A stretch of DNA of 18,927 nucleotides, taken from NCBI GenBank assembly GCA_964443545.1, contig CAYUCV010000018.1, forward strand, positions 1-18,927. The letters are read 5' to 3'. Each line of letters starts with the position of its first letter. The first letter of the stretch is position 1. Made by a program: the position numbers and the translations under genes. Below are positions 6,449 through 13,325 of this stretch, in pieces. The stretch comes from JBAZKV01 sp964443545 (GTDB taxonomy: Bacteria > Margulisbacteria > WOR-1 > JAKLHX01 > JBAZKV01). The notes under the pieces were generated by a model. That model did no database searches. It saw only the letters and a list, made by a program, of their open reading frames with translations, and was not told where the DNA came from.

Positions 6449-7668
6449 TCAGACAAACTCTTCAAAAACCTTGTTGGCAAGGTAGAGGCCATTTTCGGAG
6501 AGTTTTAATCTGCCTTCCAGCAGCTCAATTAGGCCCAGGGCCGATAATTTTTCCAGTTCTTTTCCGTATAGGTCTTCCAGCGAGGCCCCGAATCTTTTTT
6601 TGAAGCCATCCAGATCAAGCCCTTTCAGAAGCCGCAGGTTCATGAGGATGGTTTCGGTTATCTCGATAGACCCCCTCTGCGCTTTGCGCTGTCTCCCCCT
6701 TAGCAAGGGGGAGACGCCGCCGGAGGCGGAGAGGGGGTATTGATTCAAATATTCCTGTATATCCTTTGGATTCTCCCGTCTTTTTCCCCCCATATGCGAT
6801 GCGGCGGAGGCGCCTATGCCGATATAATCTCCGTTCTTCCAATAGTTGATATTGTGTTTGCATTCAAATCCGGGTTTTGCGAAATTTGAGATCTCGTAGT
6901 GATGATATCCGGCTGATTTGAGCAGATCGATGGTGTGTTTATACATTTCAAATTGCGTGTCATCGTTTGGAAGAGACGCACCACCGGGGCGTTTGTACAT
7001 CGGATCATTTTTATCCACCGAATATATTTTATGAAATGGTGTTCCTTCCTCGATCTGAAGGCCATAGCAGGAAAGGTGTTCTGGCCCAAGCTCAAGCGCC
7101 TGGTCCAGGGTCCTCTGCCATGAGCCCAGGGTCTGTTGCGGTATCCCGAACATCAGGTCAAGATTAATGTTGTTAAAGCCGGCTTCTCTGGCAATTGAAA
7201 AAGCTTGAATTATCCGCCCTCTGTCATGTATCCGCCCCAGAGCTCTCAATTCATCGTTGTTAAACGATTGCGCGCCGATCGAAAGGCGGTTGACGCTGTA
7301 TTGCCGCAATAATTTCAATTTTTGAGGAGTTATGGAATCGGGATTGCCTTCTATAGTGAATTCGACCCCCTCTGTCCCTCGCTTTTGCTCGGGACATCTC
7401 CCCCTTGCCAAGGGGGAGATACAGAGGGGGTGTATAATCCCTGATAATCTGATCAGCTGATCCTCGTTTAGCAGCGTNNNNNNNNNNNNNNNNNNNNNNN
7501 NNNNNNNNNNNNNNNNNNNNNNNNNNNNNNNNNNNNNNNNNNNNNNNNNNNNNNNNNNNNNNNNNNNNNNNNNNNNNCATCGGCGGCGGCATTTATCGGG
7601 ACAGAGGCAAAATCACAATAATCGCATTTTTTTCTGCAAAAGGGGATATGGATGTAGAGGCCGGCCAT
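6449..7668 (-). CDS. hemW: HemW-like radical SAM protein, interrupted by an assembly gap
   Basis: HemW (formerly labelled oxygen-independent coproporphyrinogen oxidase-like) is a radical SAM haem-binding protein thought to insert haem into respiratory enzymes. The N-terminus MAGLYIHIPFCRKKCDYCDF carries the CxxxCxxC iron-sulfur motif. After the 100-N gap (7478-7577) the frame resumes at TLLNEDQLIRLS and continues through FTIEGNPDS, RLSIGAQSFN, LDLMFGIPQQT, CYGLQIEEGTP, YEISNFAKPG and the C-terminal HemW helical domain. The reading frame is open across both sides. Two palindromic elements (6670-6738, 7365-7431) lie in frame and encode HPLCISPLARGRCPEQKRG-type and SGGVSPLLRGRQRKAQRG-type insertions, making the protein longer than the usual ~380 residues. 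About 40 family-typical residues are hidden in the gap. The ATG lies 3 nt after the stop of the upstream small membrane protein. Confidence 0.9.
6670..6738. repeat. Multi-hairpin palindromic element D, in frame inside hemW
   Basis: A perfect 9-bp outer stem (ACCCCCTCT at 6670-6678, AGAGGGGGT at 6730-6738) encloses three perfect hairpins: GCGC-TTT-GCGC (6679-6689), an 11-bp stem GTCTCCCCCTT/AAGGGGGAGAC with an AGC loop (6691-6715), and CCGCC-GGA-GGCGG (6717-6729). The whole can fold as a cloverleaf-like four-way junction. It is 69 bp, exactly 23 codons, and is read through by HemW. It shares its outer arm and central hairpin with the element at 7365-7431. Confidence 0.88.
7365..7431. repeat. 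Multi-hairpin palindromic element E, in frame inside hemW
   Basis: A perfect 11-bp outer stem (ACCCCCTCTGT at 7365-7375, ACAGAGGGGGT at 7421-7431) encloses an imperfect hairpin (CCC at 7376-7378 with GGG at 7391-7393, plus an inner GC-TTTT-GC) and a perfect 11-bp hairpin ATCTCCCCCTT/AAGGGGGAGAT with a GCC loop (7396-7420). It is in the same orientation as element D and shares ACCCCCTCTG and the TCTCCCCCTT stem with it. It lacks D's third hairpin. The assembly gap starts 47 bp beyond it. Confidence 0.88.
7478..7577. other. Assembly gap 1 (100 N) within hemW
   Basis: Exactly 100 N, a standard placeholder for a gap of unknown length. Judged from the HemW family, the hidden part should encode about 40 residues from after the CxxxCxxC motif up to the GGGTP motif. 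Confidence 0.95.
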
Positions 7669-7671
7669 TCT

Positions 7672-7956
7672 TCAGGAGTTGATGTAGGTCATAAGGCCGC
7701 CGAGCAGGGAGAACTGCGCGACAATGAACACGGATTCAGCATTTCCAAGAGGTATTCCGACTACCCTGGCTCCCGCAAGAAGAACCATTCCCAGCACCAG
7801 TCCGGCGCCCGCACCTGCCAGACCTCCCGCTTTAAACGAAAGCCTTTTTACCGGTTCTTTTGTCAATGACCTTGGGTCCGGAACTTCAAGCTCCGAAGCG
7901 CTTCTCAGAGCTTTTTTTCCCTGTCCCACAAGCCCTTCTTCCTCTTTTACCGTCAT
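7672..7956 (-). CDS. Small two-helix membrane protein of unknown function
   Basis: A 94-residue protein with a charged cytoplasmic-type N-terminus (MTVKEEEGLVGQGKKALRS, then EVPDPRSLTKEPVKR), followed by two predicted membrane helices: a glycine/alanine-rich one at about residues 43-67 (AGGLAGAGAGLVLGMVLLAG) and a C-terminal one at about 74-92 (SVFIVAQFSLLGGLMTYI). GAGAG/GxxxG spacing suggests helix packing or oligomerisation. I do not recognise the family. AGAGG lies 7 nt before the ATG. The stop is 3 nt before the hemW start, so the two are probably translationally coupled. A promoter reading into it lies at the end of lepA. A role connected to HemW is only suggested by position. Confidence 0.8.
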   Translation of the reverse strand: MTVKEEEGLVGQGKKALRSASELEVPDPRSLTKEPVKRLSFKAGGLAGAGAGLVLGMVLLAGARVVGIPLGNAESVFIVAQFSLLGGLMTYINS

Positions 7957-7990
7957 AACAATGCCTCTCTTGTATTAGGATATCGCAATA

Positions 7991-8019
7991 TTTATAGCAG
8001 GATTTCATCCTATCTTCAA
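7991..8019 (-). promoter_or_regulatory. Promoter for the small membrane protein and hemW
   Basis: The minus strand has TTGAAG (8019-8014), a 17-bp spacer and TATAAA (7996-7991), overlapping the last codons of lepA. The spacer contains the palindrome AGGATTTCATCCT (7999-8011), whose 3-nt centre coincides with the lepA stop codon. Predicted initiation is near 7984, giving a leader of about 28 nt. Confidence 0.6.
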
Positions 8020-9789
8020 GATGGAAAGGAAGGCTTCCTGGGGGACATCCACTCTTCCCACTCTCTTCATCCTTTTCTTTCCTTCTTTCTGTTTTTCGAG
8101 CAGTTTGCGTTTTCTGGTTATATCCCCGCCGTAGCATTTTGCTATCACATCTTTTCTCATGGCTTTGACCGTTTCTCTGGCTATAACCTTGCTGCCTATG
8201 GCTGCCTGTATGGGGACCTCGAACTGCTGGCGGGGGATCACCTCTTTTAGTTTTTCGGCAAGCTTTTTGCCTCTGTAGTAAGCGTTTTCCCTAGGTACGA
8301 TGGTGGAGAGGGCATCCACCCGTTCTTCATTTAACAGTATGTCGAGACGCACTAGGTCGCTCACTCTGTATTCTATAAATTCATAGTCCATCGAAGCGTA
8401 TCCCTGCGAAACAGACTTAAGCCGGTCGTAGAACTCTATTATTATCTCGGCAAGAGGGAATTCGTAGGTCAGCATGACGTGGCTTATGTCAAGGTATTCC
8501 ATGTTGACAAAGGAGCCGCGCTTTTCGGAAGAAAGGGTCATGATCCCGCCAACATACCTGTCCGGGCACAGCAGCGTGACTTTGTAATAGGGCTCTTCAA
8601 GGGAATCCAACAGGGAAGGGTCCGGCAGCTTGGAGGGGCTGTCGATAAATACAGGGGGCTTGTTCTTGGAGTTGACCTTGTAGACCACATTTGAAGCAGT
8701 CGCTATAAGTGAAAGGCCGTACTCCCTTTCCAGGCGCTCCTGTATTATCTCAAAATGAAGCATGCCCAGAAAACCGCACCTAAAGCCAAAACCAAGGGCT
8801 GTGGAGTTTTCCGGTTCAAAGAACAGCGAAGCGTCGTTAAGCGACAGTTTTTCAAGGGCGTCCTTTAACTGCCCGTATTCTTCACCGTTGACCGGATAGA
8901 GCCCGCAAAAGACCATGGGTTTTGCCTGTTTGTAGCCGGGCAGAGGTTCTTTGGACGCTTCTTTTGAATGGGTTATGGTGTCCCCGACATGGGCGTCGCG
9001 CACATCTTTTATGTTGGCGATAATATAACCTACCTCTCCCGCAAAAAGGCTGTCTTTTGGCACAAGATCAAGCTTGAATATGCCTACCTCAAGCACCTCG
9101 AACTCTGTTCGGGATCCCATCATCAGTATCTTTTCCCCGGCCTTGAGACAGCCGTCCTTTACCCTTACATAAACTATCACTCCGCGATAGGCGTCGTAAT
9201 GCGAATCAAAGATCAAGGCTCTAAGCCTGTCGCTGCTGTTCTCTTTTGGTGAAGGGACCCTTTCGATGACAGACCTCAGCACCTCTTCTATGCCGATGCC
9301 GCTCTTGGCGCTGGCCAGTACCATCTCTTTTTCGTCAAACCCGAACAGATTTGAGAGTTCTTTGGCGACCATTCCGGGATCGGCGGAGGGAAGGTCCACC
9401 TTGTTGATAACAGGGATGATCTTAAGCTTATTTGACCTCGCCAGAAAAGCATTTGCAAGGGTTTGAGCCTCCACTCCCTGTGCGGCATCCACAACCAAAA
9501 GAGCTCCTTCGCAGGCTGCAAGGGCTCTAGACACTTCATAGCCAAAATCCACATGTCCCGGGGTATCTATCAGGTTGAGCACATATCCGTTGTAGTCTAT
9601 CCTGATGGCCTTTGCCTTTATGGATATTCCTCTTTCCCTTTCAAGGTCCATGCTGTCAAGTACCTGGTCCTTCATGTCCCTTTTTTCGACAGTGCCCGTG
9701 AATTCCAGTATCCTGTCGGCCAGAGTGGATTTGCCGTGGTCTATATGGGCAATGATAGAAAAATTGCGTATATTGCTTTGCTGCGGCAT
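8005..9789 (-). CDS. lepA: Elongation factor 4 (LepA), ribosome-associated GTPase
   Basis: LepA/EF4 is a translational GTPase that binds the ribosome and is implicated in back-translocation, stress adaptation and ribosome assembly. The 594-residue protein is full length. The G domain shows AHIDHGKST (P-loop), the RERGISIKAK switch I region, DTPGHVDF and NKVDLP; domains II and III follow, and the EF4-specific C-terminal domain ends KEGKKRMKRVGRVDVPQEAF. It starts at the ATG at 9789 with no Shine-Dalgarno sequence, only 6 nt after a TATAAT box, implying a leaderless mRNA. The sequence upstream of the promoter is lost in assembly gap 2. Confidence 0.98.
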   Translation of the reverse strand: MPQQSNIRNFSIIAHIDHGKSTLADRILEFTGTVEKRDMKDQVLDSMDLERERGISIKAKAIRIDYNGYVLNLIDTPGHVDFGYEVSRALAACEGALLVVDAAQGVEAQTLANAFLARSNKLKIIPVINKVDLPSADPGMVAKELSNLFGFDEKEMVLASAKSGIGIEEVLRSVIERVPSPKENSSDRLRALIFDSHYDAYRGVIVYVRVKDGCLKAGEKILMMGSRTEFEVLEVGIFKLDLVPKDSLFAGEVGYIIANIKDVRDAHVGDTITHSKEASKEPLPGYKQAKPMVFCGLYPVNGEEYGQLKDALEKLSLNDASLFFEPENSTALGFGFRCGFLGMLHFEIIQERLEREYGLSLIATASNVVYKVNSKNKPPVFIDSPSKLPDPSLLDSLEEPYYKVTLLCPDRYVGGIMTLSSEKRGSFVNMEYLDISHVMLTYEFPLAEIIIEFYDRLKSVSQGYASMDYEFIEYRVSDLVRLDILLNEERVDALSTIVPRENAYYRGKKLAEKLKEVIPRQQFEVPIQAAIGSKVIARETVKAMRKDVIAKCYGGDITRKRKLLEKQKEGKKRMKRVGRVDVPQEAFLSILKIG

Positions 9790-9795
9790 AGTTCA

Positions 9796-9825
9796 ATTAT
9801 ACAGAAATACAGGAACAAGAGGTAA
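9796..9825 (-). promoter_or_regulatory. Promoter of lepA, predicted leaderless
   Basis: The minus strand has TTACCT (9825-9820), an 18-bp spacer and an extended -10 TGTATAAT (hexamer 9801-9796). The hexamer ends 6 nt before the lepA ATG, so initiation about 7 nt downstream would coincide with the start codon. The following TATAATTGAA matches the sequence upstream of dnaJ. Confidence 0.65.
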
Positions 9826-9838
9826 ATTTTTTATAATA

Positions 9839-9938
9839 NNNNNNNNNNNNNNNNNNNNNNNNNNNNNNNNNNNNNNNNNNNNNNNNNNNNNNNNNNNNNN
9901 NNNNNNNNNNNNNNNNNNNNNNNNNNNNNNNNNNNNNN
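9839..9938. other. Assembly gap 2 (100 N) between lepA and the RSH gene
   Basis: Exactly 100 N. The C-terminus of the RelA/SpoT homologue runs into it and must stop inside the missing sequence or be longer than shown; the apparent continuation beyond the N's into the lepA promoter is not meaningful. Confidence 0.95.
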
Positions 9939-11481
9939 GTACCATATCGCCATTTTCGATAGGAGAGTAAGGATGGATCGTCCTTGCAGTTCCCGACAGT
10001 TGATCAAATCTCTGGGCATTCTGACAGTTGAAAGGCCTTTCTATGCCTGCTCCAACCAGAAGGTCAATTACCGAAGCCCTGTCCCTTCCGGGCAGGAGTT
10101 CTATCCTGAAAGGCCCGGTTATGTCTGATCGGTCTATAGGCGCCAGTCCATCGAATAGGAAGCCGTATGTTACCGAGTCCTCTCTTGTCTGCCGCAGCAT
10201 TCTTCTGAACCTTGTCAGAGGATCGGCTGTTTGGATAGCGGAGCTGTCCGTTCCTTCCCCAAGCTTGTAGTGCAGGTGCGATGCGCCTCCGAGTTCCGCG
10301 AATCTGTGCATTCCAGCAGTTCTGAACTGGACCTCAAAGTTCAATCCTTTATCTGTAGTATAAGTGCATTGAAGAGCCTGGTAGCCGTTATCAGGTCTTG
10401 GATTTGTGACATAATCCCTGTATCTGTCCAATCTCTCTTCCCATCCCAGTTCCAACGCAATTTGAACGAATGCCTGTTTGTAATCGAACAGGGCGCTGAT
10501 AGCGGATCCGTACTCCGCGAGAGCTCTTTCCTTTTCTTCTTCGGAAAGGTTTGAATTCAGGACCTCTGTGCGCCCATCTATGCTGTCTATTTCGTAAGGG
10601 GTAATAAGTACCACTCTTGCCCCTATTATATCGGCGATTTCCCTAGATCTTCTGATCTTGTTATAGGCGCTGGCGACAGATTTCATTCTTGAAGAAACAG
10701 ATATTCCCATGTCGGGCTGTTCCGGGTAAAGGGTCAAAACCCTTTGCGGCAGCGAATGTTCAAGGACAGACACAAGGTACTTTTGGAAAGACAGCCTTTC
10801 GGAATAGGATGAGGACATATCCAGGATCGATACCATCTGAGCGTAAGATCCGGGGTCAATAATAGAAAAGGAAAGGTCTGTCATCTCCTGCGCCAGGCTT
10901 TCCATTCCGAGCCTCATCAAAAAATGCGCTGTTGATGTGGCTATCTGGGCTTCGACAACCGGATTTTCCATAAGTTCTATTCCCCCCGCTGTCTGCAGCC
11001 TAAGCCTGGCCAGCTGGTGTGAAGCTCTCAACATATGCGCGTTGAACAGGGTCCTGGGATCTGTTCCCATTGTTGACGGGAAATGGTCCCAGCCCATAAT
11101 GAAATCCTGGTAGTTCCTTGGGGTTGAAGGGGTCGGTATTGTAGGCTGGGGAAGGTTCATAAGGTAATTAAAGGCCTTCATTACCGGGATCGCATTGGCA
11201 AAGCCTGTTGGATAGTGTTCCTGTTCCGGCATAAAGTGGCACAGTCCGGCGGCAACAACATAAGGAGGCATTTTGTGGCGTGCAAGGATATCGGCAGTCT
11301 GGATGAGCTGGGAGCCCAGAACCTCTCTGGTTCTTGTTTCGAACGAACTCAGCCCTCTTTCCATAAGCCCGGCGGCGGACCTAATAACGGTAGCGCCTCT
11401 GTAGCCGAACCCTGAACAGATATCCGACAGCCGTTGTATCGGGGCGGACATATTGAGTCCAGTTGCGGGGTTAAAGGCCAT
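9939..11481 (-). CDS. RelA/SpoT homologue with degenerate hydrolase domain (3'-partial)
   Basis: RSH proteins make or degrade (p)ppGpp, the stringent-response alarmone. At least 514 residues are present, C-terminus lost in the gap. The region at 60-245 aligns with the HD hydrolase domain by pattern (VVAAGLCHF, LRASHQLARLRL, FLMRLGMESLAQEMTDLSF), but the catalytic HD is HF at 82-83 and the ED motif is missing, so hydrolysis is unlikely. Synthetase motifs are retained: RMKS (265-268), ADIIGARVVL (D285), DYVTNPRPDNGYQ (356-368) and EVQFRTAGMHR (E383), followed by a TGS-like segment (about 457-514, IENGDMV). The usual GYQSLH histidine is Gln (GYQALQ). I start it at the ATG at 11481, preceded by AGGAGG at 6 nt spacing; its promoter region is shared with the divergent barrel-SLH gene. 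I infer a divergent synthetase-only enzyme. Confidence 0.85.
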
Positions 11482-11527
11482 AACCACCCTCCTAATATAT
11501 GTCGGGAAAACCTGGTATCAATTTCAC

Positions 11528-11556
11528 TTGACGCAGTTTTTGTAAACCTTTACAAT
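11528..11556 (+). promoter_or_regulatory. Promoter of the barrel-SLH gene
   Basis: TTGACG (11528-11533), a 17-bp spacer and TACAAT (11551-11556) form a strong housekeeping promoter. Predicted initiation near 11563 leaves a leader of only about 10 nt before the ATG at 11573, without a Shine-Dalgarno sequence. An inverted repeat overlaps the spacer and -10 box. Confidence 0.75.
11540..11555. promoter_or_regulatory. Operator-like inverted repeat over the barrel-SLH promoter
   Basis: TTGTAAA-CC-TTTACAA is a perfect 7-bp inverted repeat with a 2-bp centre. It covers the 3' part of the promoter spacer and most of the -10 hexamer, the classic location of a repressor site. The half-site resembles several regulators' sites (for example the BirA half-site TTGTAAACC), but the geometry does not match BirA. 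The regulator is unknown. Confidence 0.5.
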
Positions 11557-11572
11557 GCTATATATAAGAAAC

Positions 11573-13234
11573 ATGAAAAAAATCCTTGCGGCCCTTTTTC
11601 TGTGCGCTTTTATTTCTGTTTCAATACCCTGCGCGCGGGCTTCTTCCATGTCTGATCCGTCCAGGATCGGGGTGGGGGCAAGGCCTCTTTCCATGGGCAG
11701 AGCCTACACGGGGCTTGCCGATGACATTTCTTCAATCTTTCTCAATCCTTCGGGCATAGCGTCCATGGAAGGATTAAGCCTTACTTCGATGAGGGCGACC
11801 CTGATCAACGAGATCAACTATACTGTTCTGGGAGCGGCTGTTCCTCTTCCGTTGGGTTCTGCGGGCCTGGGTTATATTAATTCCTCGATCCCCTCCATAC
11901 CCCTCACCAGATGGGTGGATAATTCCGGGGTGCTCAGGCCGGAGGTTTACGGCTCAAGCGATTACAGCTCCAATCTTTTCCTCGTTTCATACGCTGTGCC
12001 TGCAGAAAAACTCCTCAGGCAGGAGAGGCTAAAGAACCTGGACCTTGGCGCCACTCTCAAGCTGTTTTCTCAGGGCTTTTCGTCATCCGTTTCAGGAACA
12101 ATGGATGGAAGTTCAGGGTCCGGGATGGATCTTGACCTGGGTATCAAATACAGGTTCCAAAAGTGGCTGAGTGCCGGTGCCGTACTCAACAACATCCTTC
12201 CTGCCGGAATGGGGGGCAGATTTGTCTGGGCAAAGAACAACACTCAGGAAGAGATCCCCGCGGCGTTCAAATTGGGCGCGGCCTTAAGGCTGCTCGGGCA
12301 GGATGGGCTGCGCAGGACCGGCTCTCACGAACTGCTGCTGGCTCTTGACGCGGAAAAAGGCCTTAGCAGCGGCGGCCCCATGCTTGTGCACGCGGGGCTC
12401 GAATGGAAGCCGGCAGAACCTCTTGCCATAAGGGCAGGGTTAGACCAGCAGTCCTCCGGGGCAGGGATAGAGACCAATTTTACCTGCGGCATCGGGATAA
12501 AAGCTCTTAACTTCACATTCGATTATGCCTACCATCAGTACGGGGACCTTACCGAGAACACAACTCATTACTTCTCGATAGGGTACAGCATGCCCAAGAG
12601 GTCGCACAAAGCGCCGGGAGTCGGAACTTCGGAGCAGTGTTCTGTTGACAGGTTCCCGCTAAAAGTAAAGCTCAAAGAATTCCCGGATGTCCCCAAAGAC
12701 AGCTGGGCCTCTGAGCCGGTAAGATGCCTGGCCACGCTGGGCGTCTTATTAGGTTACGCGGATGGCACCTTTGGCCCAGACAAACCGGTATCAAAGGCTG
12801 AATTCGTTTCCATGATAGTCAGGTCAAAATGGGGGGAGGAAGCCAAGCCGGTTTCTGCGGAGGTCTATGTCGATGTGCCGGCTGACCACTGGGCAAGCAG
12901 GTATATAGCGCTCGCCTCGAAAAAAGGGATTATCTCAAAAGAAACAAAGAATTTTTATCCGGACAAACAGATAACGAGAGCCGAAGCCGTGGTCATAGCG
13001 GTCAAATTCTCGAACCTTATCTATTTCCCAATGGTTTTTGTAAAACCGTATGAAGATGTCCCTCAAGGATACTGGGCCGCAAGACAAATAGCGGCGGCCA
13101 AAGGCGGGGGTTATCTGAGCTTTATCAAGGAGCAGAAATTTGAGCCTGATAAACCGCTGACCAGAGCGGAAGCCGCTTTCATCCTTTCTAAGACAGACTT
13201 TTTTGAAGAGGAAATAGAGGGGCTTTTCCAGTAG
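11573..13234 (+). CDS. Exported outer-membrane-barrel-like protein with three C-terminal SLH repeats
   Basis: The 553-residue protein opens with a signal peptide (MKKILAALFLCAFISVSIPCARAS). Then comes a PorV/UPF0164/FadL-like motif, RIGVGARPLSMGRAYTGLADD followed by FLNPSGIASM, typical of outer-membrane beta-barrels; alternating beta-strand patterning runs to about residue 345, where the barrel seems to close at FDYAYHQYG...HYFSIGYSM. Three S-layer homology repeats follow (about 368-420, 432-484, 493-545), with FPDVPKDSWA, YVDVPADHWA and YEDVPQGYWA and matching FGPDKPVSKAEF, FYPDKQITRAEA and FEPDKPLTRAEA ends. SLH repeats bind cell-wall polymers, so the protein probably tethers the outer membrane to peptidoglycan. 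SLH repeats at the C-terminus of a barrel are the reverse of the cyanobacterial/Deinococcus order. I start it at 11573 because the upstream ATG at 11555 overlaps the -10 box. Confidence 0.85.
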   Translation: MKKILAALFLCAFISVSIPCARASSMSDPSRIGVGARPLSMGRAYTGLADDISSIFLNPSGIASMEGLSLTSMRATLINEINYTVLGAAVPLPLGSAGLGYINSSIPSIPLTRWVDNSGVLRPEVYGSSDYSSNLFLVSYAVPAEKLLRQERLKNLDLGATLKLFSQGFSSSVSGTMDGSSGSGMDLDLGIKYRFQKWLSAGAVLNNILPAGMGGRFVWAKNNTQEEIPAAFKLGAALRLLGQDGLRRTGSHELLLALDAEKGLSSGGPMLVHAGLEWKPAEPLAIRAGLDQQSSGAGIETNFTCGIGIKALNFTFDYAYHQYGDLTENTTHYFSIGYSMPKRSHKAPGVGTSEQCSVDRFPLKVKLKEFPDVPKDSWASEPVRCLATLGVLLGYADGTFGPDKPVSKAEFVSMIVRSKWGEEAKPVSAEVYVDVPADHWASRYIALASKKGIISKETKNFYPDKQITRAEAVVIAVKFSNLIYFPMVFVKPYEDVPQGYWAARQIAAAKGGGYLSFIKEQKFEPDKPLTRAEAAFILSKTDFFEEEIEGLFQ

Positions 13235-13236
13235 CC

Positions 13237-13309
13237 CGCGCTCGGAGGGAATCGAACCCACACTCTTTCGCTTCGTAGGCGAATGCTTTATCCGTTAAGC
13301 TACGAGCGC
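13237..13309 (-). tRNA. tRNA-Arg (anticodon ACG)
   Basis: The 73-nt minus-strand sequence folds as a canonical cloverleaf: acceptor stem GCGCTCG/CGAGCGC with discriminator G, D-arm GCTTAACGGATAAAGC, anticodon stem TTCGC/GCGAA with loop CTACGAA (anticodon ACG), and T-loop TTCGATT. The T-stem has one mismatch (second pair T-T). ACG is expected to be edited to ICG by TadA and to read CGU/CGC/CGA. No CCA is encoded. It begins 16 nt after the stop of the upstream membrane protein gene and ends 2 nt from the stop codon of the convergent barrel-SLH gene. Confidence 0.96.
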
Positions 13310-13325
13310 CTGTCCTTGCCCGCTG

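Noticed and set aside
9793..9838. Apparent C-terminus of the RSH protein beyond gap 2
   Set aside because: The frame continues only because N's are translated as open; this stretch is the lepA promoter.
11494..11520. Possible RSH promoter TTGATA-N16-TATATT on the minus strand
   Set aside because: The -10 directly abuts the AGGAGG ribosome-binding site, so the transcript would start at or after it and lose the site.
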